64,000 nucleotides of DNA, taken from positions 26,001 to 90,000 of the forward strand of contig NC_033558.1 in assembly GCF_001680005.1 (NCBI RefSeq), in the 5' to 3' direction. The position numbers were made by a program, and so were the translations under genes. This stretch comes from Plasmodium coatneyi. Lineage: Eukaryota; Apicomplexa; Aconoidasida; Haemosporida; Plasmodiidae. Of this stretch, positions 34,826-46,372 are shown one piece after another; the first letter of the stretch is position 1, and the number at the start of each line of letters is the position of its first letter. The notes under the pieces were generated by a model. It was not told the origin of the DNA, did no database searches, and saw only the letters and a program-made list of their open reading frames with translations.

Positions 34826-37800
34826 GCTGCACCGAAAAAAAAGAGATGCCCCTGCAAATCCTGAGAATGTTGAAAATAACTGAAGGAACAGGTAATTCAC
34901 TGAGAAAATAAGTTATATAAGTATTTATTTACCCCCTTTATAATATATATATTATTTCAATTAGCACAATATATTGAACAATATATGCGAAAATAGAACA
35001 ATTCTATGCACAAGAAATAGATTAATTCATACATTTTACTATATTATTTTTCTTTTTAAACACCACTTTTTCTAATATTGCCCACCAACTGTAATATTGT
35101 CCTCTCTTTTTAATCGTTATGTCTGCATTTGTTGCCTAGATAAACTGCGCTGTTTCCCCTTGAACGTTATTTCATAAGCAGATATATATGCTCGTACGTA
35201 TTTTAATTTTTATTTTTTCTATATCATTCCAGTGTCATTATATATTAATTATATTTTTCCATAAACTAAAACGATCGTACTGATAAGAACTTTCATCACA
35301 GAATAGCGTAAGTTTTTATTTTCTTGAAATAAAAAGAGCACTTCCTAATAATTTGTTTTCCTCTTACTTTGGTTCCTATTTGTGCCGAATTCGTGTTGTC
35401 CAACAGTTATATTTCTTGCTTCTTTTAGGTCAATTTTATGGATAAAATAAGAATTGGCTCTACTTATTTCTACAGTGACATTCTTCTTTCCAATAAAAAT
35501 AATAATTGAAAATTTTCTATGGAGAAATAATTCCCACTGGTTATAATAAAAGAAAAAAATATATAATTTTATTGCATCCAGATGTGCTCATTACACAGTG
35601 TCCACATTAACCTTAATCATTTTAATTCCCCAATTAGCGAAACGTGCGCCAAAATGGACGAACAGTAAATTTTACACAAATTGTTTCGTTTAGTGTACCT
35701 TAAACTTTGCTGTCCAAGTAAACCATTAGATATTTTACATAGGCAAGTCGGCCCTTTTTTTGACCTTCCTTTTTGTTTTTATAAAATATGTACTAAAAGG
35801 TGACACACTCATTTTTTCCCATTTTTAACAGCGGGTGACAAAGATATGCACTCTAGCATAAAGATATCCATACGATCATTTTCCGTGCTTTTCACCCTCT
35901 TCTTTTGCAAAACAACTCTAAAGGGAGAAAAGGACAAAATGGGAAAAAAAAAAATTTTTAGCAGCACATATGTGTCAATAAAAAAAACACGTACTCATTT
36001 TCATATTCGAAGAAGAATCTGAACATGGAACGGTTCGTTAACAGTTGTACCATTTGACAATTTAGGAAAAATAATCATATTATGCTGATCGATCTCATCT
36101 CCTTTTAGTCTTTTCATTTGGGGGGATTTTAATTTATACGCAGGGGCCCCCCCTTTATAAAGAATATTCATATTTGGCTGTTTAGGAGATATAATTTATT
36201 TTCAAAGTGCTCAAATTCACATTTCCATGGTGGTCATATTTTAAAAGCGATAAATATAATGGGTAAACATTTATTTCAAATTTTCTTTTTTTTTATCAAA
36301 TATGCTGTGCTGAGCTAAACATGGAGCTAAAAAATGTTGAACATGGGGAATATGAGTAAATGTTTTCTACTTTCTGTTCAACATTATGACGATGGGTGAA
36401 CTTTGCAAATCTGATCGGCCATATTCTCAACACATTTTCGTGCAAATGTCCTGCTGTGCACTGGGGTATACTTCCCCGTTTTAGACGCTTTTTATAAATT
36501 TCCCATTTTTGATAATTCATTCAAGTTCCATGATTCGCCAAGGTGTGTACCGCTTTTTCGCATTATTTAAATGCCCATATGAATGAACATGATAGTTTTC
36601 CTTATTGTGTCATTTTCCGGGACACTTAAAAATGCGGATAAGTTCAACGAGAGTTAAACGGACGCACGATTAATTTGCCCCGCTTTCCCTGGTAACTTTT
36701 TAACGACTAAGATATAAGCAAAAAGGTGGAGGGGAAAAAAAGAGGGTCAATTCAAACGCATAATTATCATATGCATCTGCTCGCATGTGCCCATTTTCAT
36801 TTTCCCTATTTTGTATGCTACCTCAAATTGGGGGTCACCCGCTAAAACTAGTATAACACGTCACACATTCATGCAGGAGATTCCACTTTCGCCACTTCTT
36901 GACACAAATTGATTATCTGTTTGATCCTCTTCGACGTTAAATGCACGCACATTTTATGGCCAACTTCAATGCACACTATTTTGCTTCCCGTTTTTGACCA
37001 TATCGAAACTGTAGATTTTATCTATTCGTTCGATTCTCCAGTTGCCAAAATGATTGCAATTAAAAAAAAGAAGGATATATTGCTCAAAGTAAAGAAGAAC
37101 AATATGGACGCCCTTAATTTAAAAAATACAGCTTTTACGTTCCCTCGTTAAAATGACAAACAGTGAAGAAGTCCCCAATAAGAGACAGTTACTTTGCACA
37201 TTTGGAAGATCTGGTGGAAAAAAAAAGAAATATGCCGTGTAAACATGCGGCCAAACCGAACATGTAAGAAGCCCCAAACGAACACACCAGCCGAAATATA
37301 ACAGTAACGCACAAATTGATAATATGAAAACGGCCCCTTTTTTTATGTTCAAAGGAGGAAACCATTTCGTACACCCCTTTCCAAAGAACCGCATCTTACT
37401 TTTTTAATTTCGCCCTTCCCCCACCTCTCAGATTGTACACATTCCCAATTTTTAAATTTAAGACCACATTGATTGTGTTTAATTTTTTTTTCTTTAAAAG
37501 GGGGACAACCTACCACTTTACACATTTTCTAAATGAACAACTGTGGCAAAAAGAAAAAGAAAAAGGAGAAGAAGAATATATTCCACTTTGGAAAAATATC
37601 TGCACGTTACATTGTCATGATTCTTTTTTACACAACAATGCAACCTATTATGAACGTTGCAAAATGAGCAACATCTCACTAAACAGTGTTACACAATTTA
37701 CACATTTTTTTTTTTAAACGTTCTCCTTTAAATGGTACCAAAAAATTGGAACACAAAACGCTACAATAACTGCTTCACTTTTTTACATTTCTTGAAATAG

Positions 37801-37889
37801 TTTTTTTCCTTTGGGGGAGGGGGGGCTAAAAGTCGCACCTGCCAGATATTTCGATTCATTTTTATGAGAACATTAACACACCCAGCACA
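34826..37889. other. Intergenic region
   Basis: Three kilobases without a supported gene. Base composition shifts to a higher GC content after about 35.8 kb, marking the right edge of the AT-rich block. The 80-codon frame at 36909-37151 and the 94-codon frame at 37433-37717 have no recognisable features and no splice partners that I could find. Confidence 0.45.
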
Positions 37890-38976
37890 ATGAATAATGG
37901 AACGAGTTTTCAAAGTGAAGCGTTAGATGGGAATGATACACGTGTAATAACTTTTGTTTCCAATTCAACACCTTTAGCCACGGATATTGATCCCTTCTCA
38001 TCGGAAGGGAAGACTAACCAACTATCAACTACGGTTACGAGCACAGTAGTAGAGAGTCTTCTTAACGGTGTTACTGAGGTTGTCAGCGATGCTATGAACA
38101 CTGTGATTTCTTCCATTTCGGGAAATGAATCTTTAACCCTGCATCCTTTATCAGTTGCTAACGAGCAGAGTGTTCCAGTTACTCATAGTGGAACCAATAT
38201 CAGCACTGAGGGAAATTATCTCCCTGGAGGAAGTTCACAAGAACTATGCTTAATCCTAAATATTATTATTTTCCTTCTTCCGTTCCTTTCGCTCTTAATC
38301 GTAATTCCCATTGCAGCGTGGTTATACGACGTAAGATAAATTCCACTTGTGTGATATACTCACACATCGTCGCATTTTTTTTTTTTATCGTATATAAAAC
38401 TGAATTAAACTCCCACTAAGTAAAGAGCATTACATATATATTTCACCTTCTACTTTGTGATAGAAAACCCCACTAGGAGGATGCTACAATAGAGTGTGTG
38501 ACTTTTTGTGCGTTACCCCCGATGAGGATGAACAGGATAACGAAGGTGAAAATGAGATAGATGGTGACATTGAAAAAGGAGCCTGCGCGGGAGGCGCCCG
38601 AAGGAAATATTCCCTTCAACTTGAATTAAAAAAAAATAAGAGAAGGAAAAAAAAATTTAGAAGAAAGCAGAGGTCATATACTTTTCCAAATCCTACTCTC
38701 ACCAAATCTGATATACAAGGTGTTCAGTTTACTCATTGTGGTAATGAAAGTGGAGATACCTTGTTTAATCCCCCATTATATGGAACATATTTTAATGAGC
38801 TTACGGGAGTTGAGGGGGAAAAAGATGACAATGGCAATGACAATAAAGGGACTCGTACTAAAGGAAGAAAAGATAAGGAAGATAATCCCTTTGAGGGGAT
38901 AGGGCATGTGAACTTTGCTTTTTGCTCCGAATCACCAGAATCAGGCATGCAGGGATATGAGGAGAACCATTTTTAA
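37890..38976 (+). CDS. Two-exon single-pass membrane protein with a PIR-like membrane/tail junction
   Basis: Exons 37890-38330 and 38464-38976, phase 0, GTAAGA donor and TTGTGATAG acceptor, 317 residues. The N-terminal ~115 residues are Ser/Thr/Asn-rich without a signal peptide, with several N-x-S/T sequons. A strong membrane segment follows (LILNIIIFLLPFLSLLIVIP). The exon boundary falls right after the membrane segment, and exon 2 opens KTPLGGCYNRVCDF, which recalls the conserved [Y/F]TPLGS...R of PIR/VIR tails. The tail then has an acidic run, a strongly basic cluster (KKNKRRKKKFRRKQR), and an unrelated end. It lacks the cysteine-rich PIR ectodomain. It may be a diverged or truncated PIR relative, or an unrelated surface protein; an upstream exon is not excluded. 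Confidence 0.65.
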
Positions 38977-41900
38977 GCAGCGTCCGTTTAGAAATAATTT
39001 CTAAATGAGAAACTTATAGGGACGTAAAAATGGTAAGTACACGAATTTGTAGATTTTGTGAACTTGGAAAGCAAAAAAAAAAAAAGAAAAAAAAAAAGCG
39101 GAGCAACTAAATGTAAAAAATAGTACCTCTGCTAGAGGGTAAACGTGCTGCATTTATTCACACATAGCAAGTAAGAAAAAACAAAGCAGTAATGGCTCAA
39201 CCAATTATGAACAAAGGACATATTAATTCTCTCACAAAAAGGACCTCAAAGGGGAAAATAATTTTTTTTCATTTTCCAAAATTTTTTCGGCTAATTGGCC
39301 ATTTCGGTAAATTCATCACAATGTTTGTATGCATGCCATTTTTATTGACACTAAAGCTGCGTTAACTAACCCAGGGCGATATAAAAAAAAAAAGACACAT
39401 AAGTTACGCAAGTGTATTTATTTACTAAACGCTAGGTTCTTGGTTGAATCTATCGCGGACGTGCATCGCTATTTTTTAGAACTTTTTCTCTAACTGCAAA
39501 TGCATTTTATATGAATAAGTATAACATAAGAATTGGCTTGTTATTTGTGAAGGGGCCATCTGTGTGTGCTCGCAAAATATGATGCGAGGTATCTTCTTAT
39601 GGTCACACCTGAATAAGCGTAGACGTCAGGCATATTGTGAATTATTTCTTTAGCATTACTCGAGGGACACCATCACGATTGCACTGCAGCTACATCGCTG
39701 ACGCGTGTTGTAAGGATGCTCCTTTCCCCTTCGTCTGTATAGCGGCACATATTTTTATTTGCCACAGACGTCACACACATATGATTAAATCGAAGTAGCA
39801 AAAATGCTCACCCGAATAGCATCATCATAATGCCAAAAAAAAAAAAAAAAAAAAAAATTTGAAGGTTTATTATTTTTAATTGTATACATCATAATAGGAT
39901 TTGGCTGAAATATCGCAACCGTGGCAGCCAACAAATGGTGACTCAATTTAAAGTGTCTCCCTGTGGAAGGGACACGTTGTTCACACCCACTTAACGGTAC
40001 ACCCACTCATTACGTATTTACCCGTCTGTGCAGTTATTATGCATATAAATGTGTATATGTTTGTTCTCTTTTATTTGCGTACCCCTTGGTGTAGATATCA
40101 ATTTTGAAACCTTTCACTCCTCCCCACAAATCGATCACAATGATGAGAAACGTTAAGAGAGTCGTGGGAACATAAAGGCACTAAAACAAAAACATAATAG
40201 CAAATTTTATCAGCGGGTTAGCAAATCCCATCTGTGTTTACCATCCGGGGGAAACATTCGCTCTTCTTAGAGTTCCACAAAAAAATAAGGACGAAACATA
40301 CTGGGCATATAAAAAGGATAACATGTGCGGATGAGTGAATCAATGTAGAATTAAAAATCGTTGCACATTCTTAAAAGACCCCTTTCAGTATTTTTGTCAA
40401 AGGAAATCATTTTCATTTACATGAGGGAGCCCCTCATTTGTTAAATCTTTCTCTTCATTTTGTCCCCCTTTTCTTACGAATGCTGAAATGTAATTATAGA
40501 TTATGACCACACTGATCTGTTAGAAGTGTAACGATTGGGTAATTCCCAACCATTACAGAAAGCTTTATTCGCAAAAGTGTATACTGAAAATTGAGGTTTA
40601 TTTTCATGCACATTTTGGCCTTTTTTTATCGCTACATTTCGCGAATATATTTGGTTAACTTCTCTTACAGCTGAATTTATTTTATTTCCCACTCGGGTGT
40701 TTATGCCGTATTTGCTGAGAAATCATTTCATAATCCTTTTCATTTCCTTTATTCATTCACGCGAAACAAATCTGATCTGGTGGGTACTTTTTTTCCTTTT
40801 TTTTTTTTGGCCGCACATCAGTGTACACATGTGTGTTCACAAAGAAATCACGCCGAGGGGATGCTTTCCCCAAGTTAACAGTATTGGTAAAAGGAGAAAG
40901 TGGGAAAATCTGAAAAAATGAGGCTTACACCTTGATTGGGTCAAATAATCACCCAAATTGGTGACATTTCACCAGATGTGTTATAATCTCCCCGACGAAA
41001 AAAAAAAAAACTAGCATTATTCCTTCATTTTATAAACCCTTTAGATGCATAAAAACGAGAAGTAAGAGAAAGGAGTTTTTGCGGGTGACGCACTACGTAC
41101 TAGATCGAAAGAAACATTCAAAGTCATAGGTGCAGATGTAGCCGCCTCCCATGTCGACACCTAACCTAAGCGCAGATTTATTCGGCACGTTGCTTCATCA
41201 CTTGTTCTGCTAGTACGAAGTGGCAAGGTTGAGAAAAAAATAAAACAACTGCCCCTTTGCAGCAATTTTTATAGAACGGGAATTATATCTAATTACAACT
41301 CGCCTGTTGCACAGCGTGAAGTTTAGTCGCGCAAAAAGGAACTCACAATTTCCTCTATAAGGAGACTAAATTGTAAAAGTTAGAATTAGAAAGCGGGTTA
41401 CCAGGGAAGTGATTTTTTTTTTTTTTTTTTTTGTAATTTTTTTTACTTCAAACCTTTCTAGAATGTAAGCTTTTTAGAGTGATCTGACTCACGTGTGTAT
41501 GTGACAAATTTGAATTCCTCATTTTGAGGTGAACAAAATGGGTCATGGGGGTGATCCATTTTTATTTTTCACTTAAATAATTCCCTAAATATAGGGGTAT
41601 ACCTACTTTTTCGGGATCCCCCAATTTAGGTGTAAAACCATTTCCATTTTGCATTACCCCATCTGGATACATCTAACAAAAAAAATTAACTTATTTGTCA
41701 TACTCTGTATAATAAAAAAAGAAAAATGTGTGTGTGTAATTTCATCATTCTCCTTTTGCAAATTTGTATTTAAATTTTTTTTTCTATCGTTTTTTCGTTA
41801 CACCGAAGCGACCGTAATTTGAACCTTCTTAGCGCTACGTGCTGATTTTGTATGATGAGAAGTGCCTCAATTTTTTTTTTTTTTTTTTGTACCCGTCACA

Positions 41901-42165
41901 CCGCTATTTTTAATTTTCTTCATGCGGTAGTCCCCCTTTTTATGCTTAAGTAAGGGCAAAAGTATTGATTTATGACCAGGTGTCCACTCTAGAACTATTC
42001 TACACAGATCTAACGTTAAAGTGATAATTTGCACGCATGTCCACTGATTCAGTTAAACGCCTCTGAGATGCTCCAAAGAAAGACCGCTGGTCCTTATATA
42101 TATGCCGCTCACTGCACACCAAATTGCCACCGCACGGCTAACTCGTTAGAATAATATCATGTAAA
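38977..42165. other. Intergenic region
   Basis: No gene supported in about 3.2 kb. Contains poly-A/T runs (39074-39098, 39836-39857, 41410-41430, 41872-41888) and short frames without motif or splice support. The last ~300 bases are presumably the promoter of PHIST gene 2. Confidence 0.45.
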
Positions 42166-43120
42166 ATGAATGCGACCAGGAGGTTACGCACATGTTCACA
42201 TCAATATAGGGAAAAAAAGGGGGCAACAAAATTCCAACATTTTGCCTCTAATAATCGTTTTAAAATCATTTTTTCAGTCCTTCTTCTGCTTCTCCTTCTG
42301 GTAAGTACCCGTTCACAGATTCGTATGTGTACTTTTGTTCCTGCCCATTAGTGCACACTGGCTGTTCATTCTATCTGCGGTTGTCACTTTGTTTGGCGGC
42401 ACTAACCATCTTTACAACAATATTTGCGCCTTTTTCACCACTATGTTAAACTTGACCACTCCTTTACCAATCGCGTACCCCTCCCCCCTTCAATAGAACG
42501 CCCAAACTAACAGAAGCAGCGAAACAGAAAAATCTCAACCAAGCCATGCAAGTAGACGAAAATTAAGAGCGTTCATCCCAATCTTAAAAAGATGCTTCAC
42601 AAAGGATAGAAATGCAGTAGATAAGACCCAGAAAAAAGTTAAACAAAAAACGAAAGAGAAAGAACCAAAAGTTATTCCAGGAAATTCCACCCCGTTGAAG
42701 GAAGATCTGAAGAAAGAAATATGGGACACCATTGATGCATCAGGACCAGGTATGACGCAAGAACAGATGATGCAATTGTACTTCGCATTAAATAATTATC
42801 TGAGAAGGAAATTTTTTATTATGGTTGATGAGCTGTGGGTTTTCACTCTGTCATTTGCAAAAGAAAATAATATAAGAGATGAATATAGATCCAAATACTG
42901 GTGGCAGTGTAGTGACATCCTGATGAGCAATTTGATGAAAATGCATGCAAACGATTTAGACGACTTTGCCAACTTTCTAAAGAAAGAATCTAATTCTATT
43001 GATGAATTTAAGAAATATATGGCGGATAAAATAGACAGGTGGGAGAACTTCACATTGGAAAAGAAAAAAATGTGGATGCCTATTTTACACAATCAGTTGA
43101 AAAACTACTGGTCGCAATGA
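42166..43120 (+). CDS. PHIST-domain exported protein (PHIST gene 2)
   Basis: Two exons, 42166-42300 and 42497-43120, phase 0 with a GTAAGT donor and TTCAATAG acceptor, 252 residues. Exon 1 has a basic start and a recessed hydrophobic run (FKIIFSVLLLLLLL) that ends at the splice site. Exon 2 opens with a polar stretch containing SRRKLRAF, placed where an export motif is expected but lacking the usual acidic fifth residue, then a Lys-rich linker. The last ~140 residues form the PHIST/RAD helical domain, with Trp at spaced positions (KEIWDTID, VDELWVFTLSF, SKYWWQCSD, DKIDRWENF, KKMWMPILHNQL). It would be exported to the red cell. It is on the opposite strand to PHIST gene 1 and not a close copy of it. 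Confidence 0.87.
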
Positions 43121-45724
43121 GTGTGCATAATCATTTTAGCCGGCCAAAAGGGGGGAACACCACACAAAACGGTCTAATTAAATGAAACCCAATGAGGGGG
43201 AGAACACCATGCTGTCCTCACAGGGTTAGCTCCTTCCTTACCAAATTAGCAACCCCGTGGGGACGTAGTTCATTTGTGTCTATGTGCTATACTTGCCATA
43301 TTCCTAATTCGAAATTCACTTTTCTGAGAAATCGCTCTCTTCTGGATAATTCAAATTTTATCAAAACTCGGTGGCCCTTAAGGGTGCCTACCTGCTGTGA
43401 CGCAGCGTTTCACTCCTAGTTCGTCTGCTAGCAAGAATTTGCTTCGTTTGTGATTTACATAACGCATCCTTTTTTGTTCATTTGTTAGCTTCTTTATTTT
43501 TTTGTTTGCCTTTCTACTCATTTTGGATTATTTTCCGTTTCCTGCGCGAGGGGCCACCCCCCATATTCGCCCCGTTAACATTTAACTGACATGCCCAATC
43601 CGCGCGAAGCACATTTGAATGCTCTGACTTTTTTCACGCGCAAAATATGCATTCTTACACTCATGAAATTTTTTGCTTTGCATTGTTCACTTTACATAAT
43701 TGTGAAGTTATGGATGTCTTTCTAATGAACCTGGGAAAGCATTTATCCTTTTTTCGTTTAAAAACTGTTGCTGCATGCAGAAGTGCGAAATCAACTGTTA
43801 ACATGAGGGCACTTTTAGGCGCAACTTTAGTATCCCAATTTGATACAACATAACGCTGGGAGGAATTTACCCAGTTAAGGTAGCTGATGGCAGATGGAAG
43901 CCGAATGATACCTCCAAAGGGCGCAGGATGGCAAAGTGCACAAAATGGAGGGGTCCAAATAAAAGGGTCCACCAAACAGTTGATATTTCCAAACAGAAAT
44001 AAGGACGAATTATCTACAACTCCTCCGCTTGCAGTTCACATTTTTTTACGCACACTTTTTTAAAACATGAACAAAAATGAAATGAAGGAAAAAACCACCC
44101 CTGTGGACTACAATTTTTGGGCCCCCCTAAAAATACCCCTTTTTGACTTGCCAAATGGTGAAGCTCGAACAATAATAAAAATTAGCAGAAAAATGAATCA
44201 ACCAGCACACAAACAAACTTTCCCACAGGGTAACCTAAATGATTGCCAAAAAGAACGCGGCGTAAAGAAATAATTCGCAAATAAAAAACAGCTCAGTTAA
44301 TTTACTCTTTTCCTTTTTTTCACTCAGAATAGTTTGTTTGCCCCCTACGTGTGTGCGAATTTGTTGTACACCTTTGTCTCATGAACACCCTTTTGAGATA
44401 ATGCAATACGCAAGGGGGGGGAAAAAAAAATTACAATAGTTGCACTACACGAAATGTGTATGTATACACGTAGTGCAAATGGGAAAAAAAAAACAATTCT
44501 TCTCAGCAGACAATTCTTCGCCCCGTTCTGGTGTGACAAAGTACATTTAAAAAAATAAGGATCCATATTTTGCAAGCACAAATTCTGCGCCCTTTCCAGG
44601 GCAAATATATATGCCATCCGGGGGAGGGTGAAAAACAGAAAGGTACTTATGGAGTTTAAAAAAAAAAAAAAAAATAGATAAAACCTTATAATCTTTCCCC
44701 TTTTCAAAAATACATTTCGCATTTGGACATGAAAACATCTCTGTTGTTGCTCCACGTAACGCATCACTAGTTACGACCTGTGGTATCAAAGAAATGCCCC
44801 CTGGATAATTCTCCACCTGGTGCGTTTTTCGCCAACAATACGCTCTATTTTCCAAATGGTAGGCATAAAAAAGGGGGACATGCGCCATAGGTAATTGCCA
44901 ATTGATGGGTTTACTTTTACAACCTTTTCCCTTCGCCGCACACATTTAGCATCGGTGTAGACTTCTAACGAACTGAAATGCAGCAAAAGGGCATAAACGT
45001 AGCTACCTCCATCTTCTAATCCGAGCAGTTAAAACTTGGACATTTTTACACAACGCGAAACGCGCCCTGACCGTGAATCACACAACAGCAACTCCCTTCG
45101 CTTCGCACAATATGCACAGACGAATACTTTTAATCCGTGTAGTTGAGTGAAACAGTACATGTCTCTATGATTTGCCGAAAGGACGTAAAATTGTGCACGC
45201 CTTTACTAACAAATCATTAAAAAGTTCTTTAAAAAAAAAAAAAAAGGAAAAAAATCTATTGCACAAAATTTTTCTATCATCTTACTCTCACAAAATAATT
45301 ACAAATTTACTATGCAACATGTAAACATTGAACATGAAATTTTTGTAATGCATTTATATATATAGATATGTAAAGGGTGTTCTTTTTTTTTTTTTTTTTT
45401 TTTTAATTTTAAATGAATAAATATATAATTAAAAGTAAACACTAGAATGAAATATTAAAATGAAAAAATCTAGGAAAAAAAAAAAAATAATAAATCTTCT
45501 CATGGTTGTGGTCTGTGCTATTAAAATAAAAACCTCAAGGAACAACAGTATATGAAGTGGTCCATACATGTACAAGTTGCGCACCTGTGCGTGCGGAACA
45601 TATGCAACGGTTCCGGCACACGTAATGCCTAAATGCCTATTTATTTACACACGAGTGAATAAACATGTGCACATGTGGATACGCACTTGCACTTATATGT
45701 ACAAGGTACAGCGTTATTGTTTAA
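43121..45724. other. Intergenic region between PHIST gene 2 and the ETRAMP-like gene
   Basis: No supported gene. Overlapping minus-strand frames at 44345-44767 and 44547-44945 share the same bases in different frames and run through homopolymers, so they are unlikely to be real. A poly-T run (45382-45404) and A-rich sequence precede the 3' end of the ETRAMP-like gene. Confidence 0.45.
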
Positions 45725-46372
45725 TTATGATTCTTGTGGGGTTTCTGGGTTGGTGGGAGCATCAGTTGCAGCAGGGGTTTCGGTATTTCCCTCTACGACA
45801 GGCTCAGAACTGTCGGCGGCGGGGGCATCATTTGTATTCTCTGCGTTCACCTTTGGTGCTTTTCTCTTTTTGTAAATTCCCAATCCTAGTGCTCCTCCTA
45901 GTAAGAGAGCCAATGCTGTGGCTGCTGATGATATTATGCATAATTTTTTCTTTTTATTTTTCTTTTCAATTTGGTCGTCAATTTGGTCAATTGCTTTTCC
46001 CGCGTCATCTTTAGGTGAGGGTTTTACTGGAGATGGGGTTGGTGCTGGTGGGGGGGTTGTTCCTGGGACTGATAATTTAGGTGATGATACAGATGCGCCA
46101 GAGACTGGGATGTTTACAGAATTTGAAGAGTTTCCTGATACCACATTGGAGCAGCCTGAATTGCCCACATTGCCTGAAATGCCTGAATTTCCTGATTTGC
46201 CTGAATTAGCAGATGAGTTGCCATGGCTGGCTCCGCAATTACCACTACCATGGCTGTGATTGTTGTTTACGTGGGGCTTCTTATGTACTACATGATCACA
46301 TTGGCATTCTGGGGTTAACAACTTAACAGCAAGGAGGAAAGCGAAAACTGAACATGCTCTGGTGAACTTCAT
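45725..46372 (-). CDS. Early transcribed membrane protein (ETRAMP)-like
   Basis: Single exon, 215 residues. Signal peptide at residues 1-25 (ACSVFAFLLAVKLLTPECQC). Then a His/Asn-rich start, a low-complexity Gly-Asn-Ser region (repeats of GNSG, about 45-85), a Pro-rich stretch (106-120), a short charged segment ending EKKNKKKK, a single membrane segment (CIISSAATALALLLGGALGLGIY, about 145-167), and an acidic Ala/Pro/Thr-rich tail. The order signal, lysine-rich segment, membrane segment beginning IISS, and acidic variable tail is the ETRAMP pattern; these proteins sit in the parasitophorous vacuole membrane. The segment between signal and lysine cluster is longer than in most ETRAMPs. Start ATG follows an A-rich leader. 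Confidence 0.78.
   Translation of the reverse strand: MKFTRACSVFAFLLAVKLLTPECQCDHVVHKKPHVNNNHSHGSGNCGASHGNSSANSGKSGNSGISGNVGNSGCSNVVSGNSSNSVNIPVSGASVSSPKLSVPGTTPPPAPTPSPVKPSPKDDAGKAIDQIDDQIEKKNKKKKLCIISSAATALALLLGGALGLGIYKKRKAPKVNAENTNDAPAADSSEPVVEGNTETPAATDAPTNPETPQES

Noticed and set aside
44345..44986. Three overlapping minus-strand frames of 66-140 codons
   Set aside because: They overlap in different frames, pass through poly-F/K homopolymers and have no recognisable protein feature.
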